DNA of 64,000 nt from Aurifilum marmelostoma (Eukaryota > Ascomycota > Sordariomycetes > Diaporthales > Cryphonectriaceae), in NCBI GenBank assembly GCA_027559495.1, contig JAMXSV010000019.1:1-64000 (forward strand). The letters are read 5' to 3'. The notes under the pieces are model-generated. The model saw nothing but the letters and a program-made list of their open reading frames with translations, was not told the origin of the DNA and did no database searches. The position numbers and the translations under genes are program-made. Below, in pieces: positions 33,640 through 46,819 of the stretch (position 1 is the stretch's first letter; each line of letters opens with the position of its first letter).

Positions 33640-36600
33640 TATTCTAGTGCATTAGTAATATTTTTTGGGGGTTCCTATATATTTTCGCTTAAGGGGTAGC
33701 TTTTCTATTTAACTAGGTATTCTAGTGCATTATTCTATCCTCTATGCTTAAGGATTTTTCTAATCTTATATTCTAGTTTATTATCTTTAACTTCGATACT
33801 ATTATTAATCTTTATATTCTATATAGCTGGCTCGAGTAGTGAAATATAGAAAACTAGGTATATTCTTATGCTATAGGGGAGTGCGAGTTTGTAGTTAACT
33901 AGTGAAATTTTCTGCAAAATCTTAAATAGACTAAGCTTTTTATAATTAAGCTTATTACTAGGTCTTTTTATTTTAATATTTTGTTAAAAAAGATAGACCT
34001 TATCTCTCTTTTATAGGATTAGTCCTCTAATTCTCTTAGAGTTAGCGTATTTGGTTATTTATTCTTATATAAACTAAAGTTCTTATTAAATATCTTTTTA
34101 AATCTTCTTAATGCGCTATATTTGTTCTTCTGCTGCTTTTGCATTTGCCCCTAGCAATGCTTTGTAGTATGCTATCGGGTTATATCTGTAGAGTGCATAG
34201 AATAGTAAGGTCTTTATTATGCTTATATCTGCGCTATTATATGCAAATTGCGCTAATAGTAATAGTTTAACCTAGTTATTTTATTCTTAATTAATATAGT
34301 ATTTAAGGTATTATTTAATAATTTAGTTTATTTATTCTATTTGCCTATCTATTTATAGATAATAGGCTATTAATATTTTATAGTATGCTTTAAGTTGCTT
34401 TATAAGTAATATCTAGAAGTATAATACAAATTTTCTATCTTTATCTAAGATAATCTCTTCTAGCATGCTATAGTTGGCAATAATTATTCTAAGAAATGTA
34501 TATGCAAGTTCTTCTGCTATACTGCTTTCCTTATAAGGGAGAAAGTAAGCATACTTGCTTAGTCTGCAAACTACTACTAGGATGCTATTATATTGCACCT
34601 TAGTTAAGGGTTCTTATAAGATAGGTAGCTTAGTAATAAAGTTTAGACTAATTAATTGCTAAATAGTTATAGGTATTAGTAAGGGTTATAGCAGTCTATA
34701 AGGCTTATATCTTTCTGCTTTATTTTTCTTGCAATTATTATATTTCTAAATAATTTCCTTAATTTATATCCTAAGGCCTAGTAGATTCTAATATCGCTTA
34801 ATTCATTTATAGGTAGCCCTAACTCCTTAGTGCCTATATGCTAGTGCGCTATATATATCCCTAATATATTCTTCTTATTCCTATAGAGTTATTTCTTTTA
34901 GTTTCTTGCCCTAATATATAATCCTGAGTATTAAGTTAATTTCTTATTTCTATATAAGGTTCCTTTTCTTTATTCTAATTAAAGAGTATCTATTTCTTAA
35001 TTTCTAATGCTAGTATATAATCCGATTATCGATTAAGAGCATCTGCTCTAGTATTTTCTTTTTTTTAAATATAGCTAATTTTAATATTGAATTATAAGAG
35101 GAATTCTGCCTATTATACTTATTGCTTATTCAAAACCTTGGTTATTATAAACAATATAAGGTTCTTATAATTAGTAAGTACTTTAATTGGGTATTTTGCT
35201 CTAATAAGGTAGTATTGCTATTCCTGGAATGCATATACTATAGCTATAAGTTCCTTATCTAGGGTTCTATATTGTAGTTCTAGACTATTTAGCTTTTTTG
35301 AAGAAGTTAGCAATAAGGTATAGATTTATTCTGATTATCTTATTAGATAAGTTCTCTGCTAAGTGCATAGTCTAATGCATTAATTGCTACTTCGAATTCT
35401 TAGCTAGGGTTAGCTTCTCTTAAAATAGGTTCTTATATAACTTATTCCTTAATAGCATTAAAGGCTTACTGCTCTTTTTCTATCTAATAGAAAGATTTAT
35501 CTTTTTTTATAAGCTCTATTATAGGTTATATGATCTTTAAGTACTATTAGATGAATTATTAGTAGAAGTTAGCATATCTAAGGAATGCTCTAATATTTGT
35601 AATATTCTTAGGTATTAGCTAATTCCTAATTGCTTCTATCTTATCTTTTTGCATATATATATATCTAGGTTTAATTATATATCTAAGATAGTTAACCTTT
35701 TAAATATAGAAGTAGCTCTTTTTTGGTTTAATAAGGAGTTTAGCATCTTGGAGAGTCTATAGCACTTTTCATATATACTATCTATAAGTTGCTAAGTCTG
35801 AGGAGTAGATAAGGATATTGTTAAGGTAGGCAATAATATAAATGTCTAGGTGCTTTCTAAGTACCTAATTAATTATTTCCTAGAAAGATGCAGGTGCATT
35901 AGTTAATCTAAATAGCATAACTAAGTATTTATAGTGCCTATATCTTATGCAAAATGCTATTTTCTACTCTTTGCCTGCCTTTATCCTAATAAGGTTATAT
36001 GCTCTTTTAAGGTCTAGTGCTATAAACTATTATGCGCCTTATAGTTGATCTTATAGTTCCTTAATAAGTAGTAATAGGTATTAATTTTTGATTATAATAT
36101 TATTAAGCTATCTATAGTCTATATAGAGTTATAGTTTGCTATTTTTCTTTAGTATAAATAGGATTGGGTATCCTGCTGGTGATTGTGATAGTTGTATATA
36201 ATCTTTCTTTAGGTTTTCGTCGAGGTACTCTCTAAGTGCTTCGAATTATGCTTTATCTAGTCTATAAATAGGGAAGAACTTGGGCTAAGTTTCTTCCTTA
36301 AGTGGGATTTTATAGTTATATAGACTATATTCTAGTAGTTCTATAATTAATTCTCCTTAGAATAGTTTTATAAACTTATAGTACTCTTCTAGTATGCTAG
36401 CGAGTGTTGGGGTTAGTCCTTCCTCTATTTCTGCTTCCTAGAGGAATAGTAGATACTATTAAGCATTTTATTGCAATTATCTATTATTTTTGCTCTATAT
36501 TGGACCAAGTCTTCCTAACTAGTCTTTATTTACTTATATTTTTAACCGTATGCCTAACCTGCATCTATAGGTTTAAGGCGTTTATAGTTCTTCTCTATAA

Positions 36601-39190
36601 GCTATTAGTCCCTGCTAATTTGGAGGTATATAGTAAGTGCTTATTTAAGCGCCTATCTTAGCTGTCCTTAGTAACTAAGTCTTGTTCTGCGCCTTTAATT
36701 GCAATTATCCCTATTAGGTATAGCTTATTCCTAAGAGATCTAGCTAGTGGTCTAATTGATTCGAGGATTATGCTCCTTAAGCTATAGAAGTCCTAATATT
36801 ATATTATAGTATGCTATATCTGTAATATTAAAAGAAATAAATGTTATATATCCTTAGTTTGAGATAGGTAGATAATTAGTCTCCTTATCGATTACCCCTT
36901 AGTTATATGCAATAGGTTATCCTTCTATAGTATTAAGTGTGTAGGGCTTCTCTTTCTATTGCTATGGTATTTTTGCTATATTAATAATGCAGAGGGATAT
37001 ATAATTCCCTTATACGCTGCTATCTAATAGCGCGCTATAATATTAGTTATTAATATTTATATTAAGCTATATATATGTATAGCTTCCTTTTGCTATTATG
37101 TATAGGGACCTTATAGTCCTAATCGACTATTATCCCTTTATAGGCAATCTTTTCCTTTTGGGGCCTTTTTGGCTGCTTGCTAAGCTAGTGCCTTAGCTTA
37201 TTATTATGCATACTTATAATGCTTTTTATTGCATTGCTATATATGCTAGGCGTATGCCTTGTTCTGCATATAGATAGTGCATTATTCTACTAGATATTGC
37301 TACTATTTGCGTTTTTTATTTATGCAAGGCCTAAAGCAATCTTCTGGTAGTCTAATAAGTGCGTTATAGTATTTCTTCTCTAGTACTTCTCTGAACTATA
37401 GTTCGGATTCCTTATATGCCTAAATAAGTTATTCTTCTTCCCTAGTTAGGAACTATCTGTATTTAATCTTTTCCTTGAAATAGGTTCGATAGCTATAATA
37501 GGTATATAAGATCTATGCTAATTAGTAATATCCAAGATAGAATGCATTAATCCTAGGATCCTCTAATTTATCTGCTTTATAATTCTAAAGTAGGATGCTC
37601 CTAAAGAGGGTTTTTAGAGATATTCTATATATAAGGTATTCTGTTTAGATATTAATATCCTAGTAGTTAGAATTAAGGCTGCTGCGTTGGGTAGTTAGTA
37701 CTAATTCCTCTAAGTTATTTATATATTATTGCATAATAGGCTCGAGTAGGATATTAGGCTATCTATCCTAGAGGGTTTCTTCTTTAAGAATAAGTATCTC
37801 TATAGTATATTCTTTTATAGGGGCTAGAGTAAAGTCTGCATTTTCTGAGTTATTATTGCGCTTATTGTAGGCTAGGGATGCTATAGTGTCTGATATATGC
37901 TCGTTATTATCTGTAAGCTATATAAGATAGTGCTATAGGGGAAATTTTCCTAGGTTCTATTCTTCCTTAGATCTCTTAATCTATAGGGTTAGTAGAATAG
38001 TCTAATTGTTCTTTTTTAATGGAAGTCCTGCTTTTAATAGCAAGTTATTATTATTCCTTGGGTTTCCAGGGGAACTATCCTAAACCTTCTTTCTCTAAGA
38101 GGTATAGTATGCAATTATTATTATAATACGCAGTCTAACTAAGAGATTTATAATTAATAGAGTCTATTACTTGCTCTATTAGGATATTTTTATTTAGATA
38201 ATTGGGTTTCTATTAAGTAGCAATACTAAGCTATTATCCCTCCTAGATAGATTGCTATTATTTCCTTTATAGTTATTAATATTCCTATGCAAAGTATCTA
38301 GGCTTCCTATAATTAAAGCATGCCCTATTGCCTTTGCTTTAAGTTTGGAAGTTATTGCATTAATGCATAGCGTCTAGTTCTATTAGGCCAGTATGCGTGC
38401 TGCTGCTTTATGCTATACTTATATAATTCTATTATTTTCCTTAGTAGTTCTGCTAAGGCTAGTAGCGTCTTCTACTATTAGCTAGGGCCCTAAACTTCTA
38501 TAATTATCTATTACCCTTGCAGTTTTTCTCCTATTATTATTTGAAGATGCAGTTATCAATTTATACTGCTATTGCAATATATTCTGCTAGATTATTAGGT
38601 TAGTCTATCTTATAAAGTTCATTTTTGACTCTATCCTTTAGTTCTTTATAGAATTAGGATATTAATGCTTTATCTTCCTAGCTAACTTATTCTATATATT
38701 GCCTAAATTTAGCTATATAATCTAAAGCAGCTTTAGTCTGCTTGAGGTCTATAAGACTGCATTTTGCTATGCGCTTTTTATCTAGGTTGCTAAATGCATT
38801 CTTAAGTGCTTTCTTGAAATCTTTAAATAAGTTAAAGATAGCTTTAGTTTTCTTATTATAATTATTAGGCATAGTTAGGTTATTAAGGTAGTCTCGAAGG
38901 GAAGGTTTGAACTAGGCAAGAGCATTGCCTTCTAACTAAGTCCCTATAAAGACCGCCTTCTCTCCCTTATCTATAAACTGGGCCGGATAGTAGAGGAAGT
39001 AGGCCTTGCACTAAGTAATAAAAGCCTAAAGAGTGCTCTTCGATCCTTTATAAGGGATAGGCTTATCTATCTTATAGACCCTAATCTAAGTATTGCTAGA
39101 TTCTTTAAGTTCCTAAATGCAAGCCTGCAGGGCTATAATGGTTTGCTATAGCTTAGCGCTAGTCTAGGCCCTGCCTATAGTAGAAAGGGG
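33640..39190 (-). pseudogene. gag-pol of nested minus chromovirus
   Basis: Read right to left. Gag: the capsid-like region includes a 61-codon stretch 38,872-38,687 with Ala-Leu-Asp-Tyr-Ile-Ala-Lys-Phe-Arg-Gln, typical of the retrotransposon Gag domain; zinc-knuckle remnant near 38,320. Protease at about 37,010. RT 36,290-35,600, with Tyr-Leu-Asn-Asn at about 35,826-35,815 in place of Tyr-Leu-Asp-Asp. RNase H about 35,420-35,160. Integrase 34,900-34,050, including the Leu-Ser-Lys-Tyr-Ala-Tyr-Phe-Leu-Pro core segment (34,598-34,413). Chromodomain 33,800-33,662, which in chromoviruses steers insertion to heterochromatin. Stops from CAG/CAA/TGG to TAG/TAA are everywhere. Confidence 0.85.
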
Positions 39191-39272
39191 GTTAGAGTCT
39201 AGGGAGATATTATATTTCTATATTGCTTAAGAAGGAGTATACTAAACTATACTTAAATAAGAGTTATTAAAA

Positions 39273-39804
39273 TATAATAAGCATTGCTATAACTAGGGTA
39301 TATAATAAGTATATAAAGGGTTTATATTAGGCAAGAATAATATTAAAGTATAATCTAAAGAATATAAAAATAATTTTTAAAGTCTTCTGCAGTGTATTAC
39401 TAGCAGTAAAGCTATTACTTATATTAGAGGTAATACTTAGATTAATAACTAAAGAGCTATATACTAAATCTATCTAATAGTAATAAATATATCCTTATAT
39501 ATCCCATTCTTTAGTCTTTTGTAGGTAGTATTAGTTCCTTCCTAGCAGGGGTAGGCTAGGGTTGATATTAAATCCCTTAATTGGCTAACTAAGTTGATAC
39601 TAATTCCTTCGATTGGTCGATAGAGTCGATATCGACTTCTTTCGACTGAGCAACCTTTATAACCCTAACCCTGGCTTATATAATCTTATTGTGCTAGTTC
39701 TGTCCTAGAGTATTGGACTCCCGGCTCCCTATGGTCCGTTCTGTATGGCCTTAGTGCTATGCCGCAATCTTTGTTGTGACCTGCATATTGGATAGGTTAT
39801 AATA
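39273..39804 (-). repeat. 5' LTR of nested minus element (532 bp, type A)
   Basis: Partner of 32,238-32,768. The inward half (39,273 to about 39,560) is strongly RIPed while the outward half (about 39,580-39,804) keeps TCGATATCGACT, GGACTCCCGG and GGTCCGTTC, a clear gradient. Followed by ATAAT. Confidence 0.92.
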
Positions 39805-39809
39805 ATAAT

Positions 39810-42010
39810 GCAAAGGGATATATAATTCCCTTATGCACTGCTATCTAATAGCGTACGCTATAATATTAGTTATTAATATTTATATTAAGCTATATATATA
39901 CATAGCTTCCTTTTGCTATTATGCATAGGGACCTTATAGTCCTAATTAACTATTATCCCTTTATAAGCAATCTTTTTCTTTTAGGGCCTTCTTAGCTGCT
40001 TACTAAGCTAGTATCTTAGCTTATTATTATGCATACTTGTAATGCTTTTTATTGCATTGCTATATATGCTAGGCATATGCCTTATTCTGCATATAGATAG
40101 TGCATTATTCTACTAGATATTGCTACTATTTGCGTTTTTTATCTATATAAGGCCTAAAGCAATCTTCTAGTAATCTAATAAGTGCATTATAATATTTCTT
40201 CCTTAGTACCTCTCTAAACTATAGTTTAGATTCCTTATATATCTAAATAAGTTATTCTTCTTTCCTAGTTAGGAATTATCTATATTTAACCTTTTCTTTA
40301 AAATAGGTTCGATAGCTATAATAGGTATATAAGATCTATACTAATTAGTAATATTTAAGATAAAATGCATTAATCCTAGGATCCTCTAATTTATCTGCTT
40401 TATAATTCTAAAGTAGGATACTCTTAAAGAGGGTTTTTAGAGATATTCTATATATAAGGTATTCTATTTAGATATTAATATCTGGATGGTTAGAACTAAG
40501 ACTGCTGCATTGGGTAGTTAGTACTAATTCCTCTAAGTTATTTATATATTATTGCATAATAGGCTTAAGTAGAATATTAGGCTATTTATCCTAGAAGGTC
40601 CCTTCTTCTAGAGTAAGTATCTCTATAATATATTCTTCTATAGAGGCTAGAGTAAAGTTTGCATTTTCTAAGTCATTATCGCGCTTATTATAGGCTAGGA
40701 ATGCTATAGTATTTAATATATGCTTATTATAGTCTATAAGCTATATAAGATAATGCTATAGGGGAAACTTCCCTAGGTCCTATTCTTCCTTAGATCTCTA
40801 ATCCCTAGGATTAGTAGAATAGTTTAATTATTCTTCTTTAATAGAAGTCCTGCTTCTAATAGCAAGTTATTATCATTCCTTAGGTTTCTAGGGGAACTAT
40901 CCTAAACCTTCTTTCTCTAAAAGATATAATACGCAACTATTATTATAATACGCAATCTAACTAAGAGATTTATAATTAATAGAGTCTATTATTTGCTTTA
41001 TTAGAATATTTTTATTTAGATAATTAAGTTCCTATTAAGTAGCAATACTAAGCTATTATCCCTCCTAAATAGATTGCTATTATTTTCTTTATAGTTATTA
41101 ATATTCCTATGCAAAGTATTTAGGCTTCCTATAATTAAAGCATACCCTATTGCCTTTGCCTTAAGTTTAGAAGTTATTGCATTAATATATAGCATTTAGT
41201 TCTATTAGGCTAGTATGCATACTGCTGCTTTATGCTATATTTATATAATTCTATTATTTTTCTTAATAATTCTGCTAAAGCTAGTAGCATTTTCTACTAT
41301 TAGCTAGGGCTCTAAACTTCTATAGTTATCTATTATCCTTTATAGTTTTTCTTCTATTATTATTTAAAGATGCAATTATTAATCTATATTGCTATTGCAA
41401 TATATTCTGCTAGATTATTAGATTAGTTTATCTTATAAAGTTTATTTTTAATTTTATTCTTTAGTTTTTTATAGAATTAGGATATTAATGCTTTATCTTC
41501 TTAGCTAACTTATCCTGCATATTGCCTAAATTTAGCTATATAATTTAAAGCAGCTTTAATCTGCTTAAGGTTTATAAGACTGCATTTTGCTATATGCTTC
41601 TTATTTAGATTGCTAAATATATTCTTAAATGCTTTCTCGAAATCTTTAAATAAGTTAAAAATAGCTTTAATTTCCTTATTACAATTATCGAGTATAGTTA
41701 GATTATTAAGGTAGTTTCGAAGGGAAGGTTCGAACTAGGCAAGAGCATCGCCTTCTAACCAAGTTCCTGCAAAGATCGCCTTCTCTCCCTTATCTATAAA
41801 CTAGGCTAGATAGTAGAGGAAGTAGGCCTTACACTAAATAATAAAAGCCTAAAAAGTGCTCTTTAATTCTTTATAAGGGATAAGCTTATCTATCTTATAA
41901 ACCCTAATCTAAGTATTACTAGATTTTTTAAGTTCCTAAATATAAGCCTATAGGGCTATAATAGTTTGCTATAGCTTAGCGCTAGTCTAAGCCCTGCTTA
42001 TAGTAGAAGA
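39810..42010 (-). pseudogene. gag and protease part of outer minus chromovirus
   Basis: Continuation of the outer element beyond the nested copy. Gag core about 41,700-41,500 matches 38,872-38,687; zinc-knuckle region about 41,150; protease region just right of 39,810. Strongly RIPed: few codons remain between stops. Confidence 0.8.
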
Positions 42011-42093
42011 GGTTAGAGTCTAGAGAGATATTATATTTCTATATTGCTTAAGAAGAAGTATACTAAATTATACTTAAATAAGAGTTATTAAAA

Positions 42094-42625
42094 TATAATA
42101 AGTATTGCTATAATTAGAGTATATAATAAGTATATAAAGGGTTTATATTAGGCAAGAATAATATTAAAGTATAATCTAAAAAATATAAAAATAATCTTTA
42201 AAGTCTTCTGCAATATATTACTAGCAGTAAAGCTATTACTTATATTAAAAGTAATACTTAGATTAATAACTAAAGAGCTATATATTAAATCTATCTAATA
42301 ATAGCAAATATATTCCTTATATAACTTATTCTTTAGTCCTTTATTAGTAGTATTAGTTCTTTCTTAGCAGGGGTAGGCTAGAGTTAATACCAAATCCTTC
42401 GACTAGTTAACTAAGTTAATACTAATTCCTTCGATTAGTTGATAAAGTCGATATTGACTCCTTCGACTAAGCAACCTTTATAACCCTAATCCTGGCTTAT
42501 ATAATCTCGTCGTGCTAGTTCTATCCTAAAGTATTAGACTCCCAGCTTCCTATAGTCTATTCTATGTGGCCTTAGTGCTATGCTGCAATCTTTATTGTGA
42601 CCTGCATGTTGGATGGGTCATAATA
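42094..42625 (-). repeat. 5' LTR of outer minus element (532 bp, type A)
   Basis: Inner half RIPed, outer half (about 42,390-42,625) much less so, ending GGATGGGTCATAATA. Directly followed by TSD TAAAG at 42,626-42,630. Confidence 0.92.
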
Positions 42626-42630
42626 TAAAG
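42626..42630. repeat. TSD TAAAG (right)
   Basis: Pairs with 27,475-27,479. Confidence 0.9.
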
Positions 42631-42793
42631 ACTTTATAGTTCTCTAGCGAATTTCTAAACTAAAACCGCTCTAATAGCAGAATATTTACGAATAATATGC
42701 ATATGAATTTAACGCAAAATTTAGTATTTATTACGACTTATTCTATTTTAAATAATTTAGCTCTTTTATGATAATTAAATAATTCTAAACTTA

Positions 42794-43055
42794 TATTATT
42801 AATGCTGCCCTTACGTAATCTATTTTAAGACACTTTATTATAAAGCTTCTTAAGCGTCTTTTTTATATCTAAACTATAAATATACAAACTCGACTACTAT
42901 ATAGTTTTTGCTATAATTGTATAATATTATTAATGCTGCCCTTACGTAATCTATCTTAAGACACTTTATTATAAAGCTTCTTAAGCGTCTTTTTTATATC
43001 TAAACTATAAATATACAAACTCGACTACTATATAGTTTTTGCTATAATTATATAA
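42794..43055. repeat. Near-perfect 131-bp tandem duplication
   Basis: A unit starting TATTATTAATGCTGCCCTTA at 42,794 is repeated at 42,925; by eye the copies differ at only a few positions (for example TATTTTAAGAC versus TATCTTAAGAC). CA, TG and ACG sites are intact, so this young duplication has not been RIPed; it is below the length usually needed for RIP. No coding potential or RNA structure recognised. Confidence 0.85.
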
Positions 43056-43675
43056 CCTAAAATTATATATTCTATCTTTCGCGTAGCTAATTACTAATTT
43101 CATCTTATTACGCTACATATGATTTAATAAAGCGCATTATTATTTTTTAAAACTATTAACTTTAGTTTAAATTTCTTATTTGTTAAGCTACCTAGTATTA
43201 TTCGTTTGCAACCTTAAATCAGCGTATTATTCATATGCCTACTATTACTTAGAGTTTTCCTTAACAGATAGAGGCCCCTAATCAGTATTCTTGCGTACAT
43301 ACTTAAGCACGGCGAGGTAACCAAGACGATAGTTTTGTGTTACTATTCGCTCTTCAATTACAAGTCTCCGCCATTCAAAGTTTGAAGTGAAAATAGTCGA
43401 CGCACTGCATCATTGCCTGTCATTGTTAGAGATCTAATCACCCGACTTTGTCTTATATAGTATATATGGATAGTGTAGCCCATATTGCTGCACGTGATAC
43501 TTGAGCCATTCCGACCGTTAGGTATCAAAGGGACGTATTATACGGGGCTCAAATGCCCGGTCTGTCCACACACTCCCAACTAGTCACTTCACTTGCATTT
43601 CCCATGCACACGTACTGCGCAGATGTAGGAAACGTACAGATCGGGCTCTGCCTCAACACCTCAGTCTCCATGGTA
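43056..43675. other. Intergenic, no gene seen
   Basis: AT-rich to about 43,250, then more balanced DNA downstream of the tannase pseudogene. No feature identified. Confidence 0.5.
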
Positions 43676-45190
43676 TCATTTCTGACTTAGTGCGACAATC
43701 CTGTCCGGGGCGACGCCCTCGTCAACCCGTGCCATCACCACCAGCAACGCATCATGCTCCACATCCTTCATCCCTTCAATGGTACCCGCAGCACGTTGTG
43801 GATTCAAGCTCGCACTCTGTCCACTGGCAACAAAGCAACACGGAGAGTCCCCGAACGATGTCTCCCAGTGATGCATTCCGGGGACAAAGAAGAAGCGGTA
43901 CCACGAGTAAAGACCTTCCACGCCATATGAGAGCAGGGCCGAGAGTACCTGTCGATATAGATATACCGATGCATCGGTCGGGAGAACCCCGTCTGCGTAC
44001 CCATGACACTGCAGCAGTTTGCCGCTGAGGGTGTCCAAGGTGGAGAGGTCGAATTGGTATGCGTTGGCATTACCTGGGTTTTCCTCAATCGCTAGCTGGA
44101 TGGAAGGATAGTCGCGATCATGGTACTCCCAGCTAGGGTCATTTGACGACCATGGATTGGACTTATTGCGTGCTATACAGGCTAGGCGCGTTTGTGCCAA
44201 TATTTCCAAAGGAAGAAGGCATTTGAGCCTCGGAACCGATGCCGAAGTTTGGGTAGACCCAGGTGTTGTTCCCGTAAGCTAGTGGGGCGTGAAGGTTCTG
44301 AAGTGTTTAGATCTAGTCAGCGTCCAGGTATGTAGTGGTGCTGTTTGGTTTGCACAGCATTGCCTCGGATTACAAATTGACCTTTTTCGGGTCCATGATG
44401 ATGCCGTCTTTGACGCCATCAGAAGCATCTCACTGGGCAATGGCCCGCTCGCTGATTTAATCAAATGTAGCAGGATGAATGTAGTGCAACGTGTTTTCTG
44501 GCAAGTTGATCAGCTCAAGTTCGAGCTGCCATGTCCGCTGGTGCGTGACCCACCACGATGGCTAGCCGGTCACAATGCCGTCAAAGCTCTCTGTAAATAT
44601 TTGGACTTCTGTTATAGCCTGCCTTCCGCCCGTGGAATAGCCCGTGAGATATGAGTATGCCGAGCTTGGGCTATAGTAAATAACGTCAACGGCCTTGGCT
44701 AAGACGATGGACTCGGGGCATACATCGCCCTGTTTTCCCAGTCGCTTTTCCTCTCAAAGCTGCCCCAGGCAATGAACATATCGAGAAAATCTCCGCTGTT
44801 CCCAGTTTCCGTTGACATCGACGCAAATCCGTATGGAGTTCCGTCCGCCAGGAGAGCCAATTGATACCGCCGGCAAACCCGCCTTTACTCACGGCTAGGA
44901 AGCGCCAGTTCCAGCTACCCGGCGAAGTAGGCCGAAAGGGAACCATGACTCTGCGTACCACGTGATATTGACAATGATGGCGCAGAGGCTCATTAGCTTA
45001 GTCGGCTTAATTGGATAGGGAACGTCGGTTACGCCTTGCCCAAAGATGCCCCTCTTTGGAACAGCTGTAGCATTTGGTGACAGTGCTGACTAGATAGGTT
45101 TCGTCGTGCAACTAGGCCTTTACCTAAGCGAGGGACATGCCCAGGACATTTGCAGCCACCCCCAAAGTTCCAATGTACCACATGTCTGAG
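43676..45190 (-). pseudogene. Tannase / feruloyl esterase family pseudogene
   Basis: Secreted fungal tannases and feruloyl esterases hydrolyse phenolic esters. Reading right to left in changing frames: an N-terminal patch with Gly-Val-Ala-Ala-Asn-Val-Leu-Gly (about 45,155); Ser-Leu-Cys-Ala-Ile-Ile-Val-Asn-Ile-Thr (about 44,990); Gly-Gly-Phe-Ala-Gly-Gly-Ile-Asn-Trp (about 44,870); the nucleophile motif at 44,642-44,619 reading Gly-Tyr-Ser-Thr-Gly-Gly where the family has Gly-Cys-Ser-x-Gly-Gly; Asn-Leu-Pro-Glu-Asn-Thr (about 44,505). The last 177 codons (44,209-43,676) are open and keep His-Gly-Tyr-Ala-Asp-Gly (catalytic Asp) and Val-Pro-Gly-Met-His-His-Trp (about 43,870), where the family has His-Cys. 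Both Cys of the CS-D-HC motif are lost, with several frameshifts and stops, so the gene is dead. Some changes are RIP-like, but CA/TG remain common. Confidence 0.8.
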
Positions 45191-46814
45191 GAGTCTATTG
45201 GCTATGGAGTCAAGAAGAGGTGTGGGTCTAAGGGCTGCACAGAATTGCGCTGTATATAGTGTCTAAGAAAATTAAGGCTCCCAATCAAGCTCTGATACTT
45301 CCCCCTGCAATGCCCTCTATTTAACCTCCCTACTAATGCGTGTTCTTGAAATAGGGATAAATAAGGTCAAGGTGAATGGACCAGAGGCAAACCTGCAAAT
45401 CTATAGATCTAGTAAATTCTGCTTAACTAATTAGGTGCACAAATATTCAGAGGTAACGCTAGACTCTTTATTTTAAGGTTAATAAGGAACTAGATCCCTA
45501 GATAAGCATTTCATTTGTTAGCTCTTATGCCAAGGTGCGGGTAGTATGCACATCTAATCGGGTTGCAAGCTACAATAACCCTCTAATTATATAGTAAGTG
45601 GGTGCGCTAATCATTAGGCTATTAGGCTATAAGACAGTTGGGCAAAATGAAGCATACTAAGGAGATTTTTGAGACCTTAGCTTACAAAATGTTAGAATAA
45701 ATAGCCCGATCGAGGTCTAAATTAGAGGGATTTACAAAGTGGTAAAGGGTGTAGCTCTCGCCCTGGTCATCAAGCCCAGGGCCCTACATTGGGGCTTTGG
45801 CAGATCCAGCCCTCTGTTGTACTTCTCTTATAGAAGTACCCGTAGTGGTATCTTTGGTAGACAGAAAGAGGAGGAATCTATACGTTCTCCATGAATATGA
45901 GAACAAATCTTGCGAACCGACAAGATATTACAATTTTGAACCTTGGAGTCATCATCTCGAAACTTTGAAAAGTTACAAAGGCATGCAGTTCCGAGACCGA
46001 GGGCGACTGCAAGGTACGATCTCGCGGAGATTGCCATACGAAGGTCTCTGTCTAGTTTCACGCGACATTATTTCTCTACAGCTTTCGCGTCGCTGCGCCA
46101 GAATCTCTTGATAGTCTGAGACGTATCAAATAGGTGTTGAGCGCGGACTCGGGCCGCAGATGTCCGCCTACGCAGTCTTTACTATCTACGCCTATTCAAA
46201 GGCAAGCGTGTATTGAAGAGAGTCAAGTTGCTGTTTCCTTAAAATGACCCTTTGCTACCTAACTATGTATCTTATACTCTGCTAATATTCGACATTCATT
46301 CCTATTACTATTGCACTAGCCGTGCTTGGCTAACCTTAAGTATGTAATGCAGAAAGGTTTTTGCACAAGCATATATGCGATGTATGTATAACGTCACGGC
46401 CTATTAGAACGCGAGAGTCTTCGTGGTAAATTCCATAAGTATATTAGTATTGTTATCGTCTATCTGAAAGCTAAGCTATTAGTGGGCGTTCCTTTCTTAT
46501 ATAAGGAATCTTTAAGACTTATTATCCTTCCAGACTCGAGGTCCACTACACTAGCTATCACAATATTATCTTACAATAGATTTGATCTTAAAACTATTTT
46601 TGCTATTTCTATACTTTGGCCCTTTGTTTCTGCATAGTTATGCGCTCTTAGTTCGCTTAGAGCGCAATGCTTATCTTTTCAAAACAAGCAGGGCGAACGT
46701 TGGTAAGGCCAAATTCATATGTATTTAATCTATCTTCTACAAAGGGAAAAGGAGAGGAAAAGAGCAGGATATATATCCGTTTATATACTATAAGCATATT
46801 GACAGTGGATCTAA
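45191..46814. other. Intergenic, no gene seen
   Basis: 1.6 kb without a gene I can support. A 104-codon open stretch at 45,797-46,111 overlaps an equally long minus-strand one and shows no motif or intron context; probably chance. Confidence 0.5.
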
Positions 46815-46819
46815 CTAAG
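46815..46819. repeat. TSD CTAAG (left) of the plus-strand outer chromovirus
   Basis: CTAAG here and at 61,940-61,944. Confidence 0.9.

Larger units (their letters stand above)
32238..39804 (-). mobile_element. Ty3/Gypsy chromovirus, nested copy (minus)
   Basis: 7,567 bp with LTRs 32,238-32,768 and 39,273-39,804, inserted in the protease region of the outer copy in the same orientation, TSD ATAAT. It is less RIPed than its host, especially between 32,238 and about 37,900, consistent with a later insertion. Same family and layout. Confidence 0.93.
27480..42625 (-). mobile_element. Ty3/Gypsy chromovirus, outer copy (minus), with nested copy inside
   Basis: LTRs of 532 bp at 27,480-28,011 (3' LTR) and 42,094-42,625 (5' LTR), TSD TAAAG on both sides. 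Without the inserted copy (32,238-39,804 plus its 5-bp TSD) the element is 7,574 bp. Internal order on the minus strand: gag, protease, (insertion), RT, RNase H, integrase, chromodomain, then an antisense ORF and a polypurine tract beside the 3' LTR. It is heavily RIPed, more than the copy nested in it. Non-functional. Confidence 0.93.

Noticed and set aside
27480..42625. Three-LTR tandem array from unequal crossing-over
   Set aside because: Four LTRs are present, and the ATAAT TSD with restored host sequence proves a nested insertion instead.
45797..46111. 104-codon plus-strand ORF as a gene
   Set aside because: Overlapped by an equally open minus-strand frame, with no motif, no intron signals and no homology I recognise.
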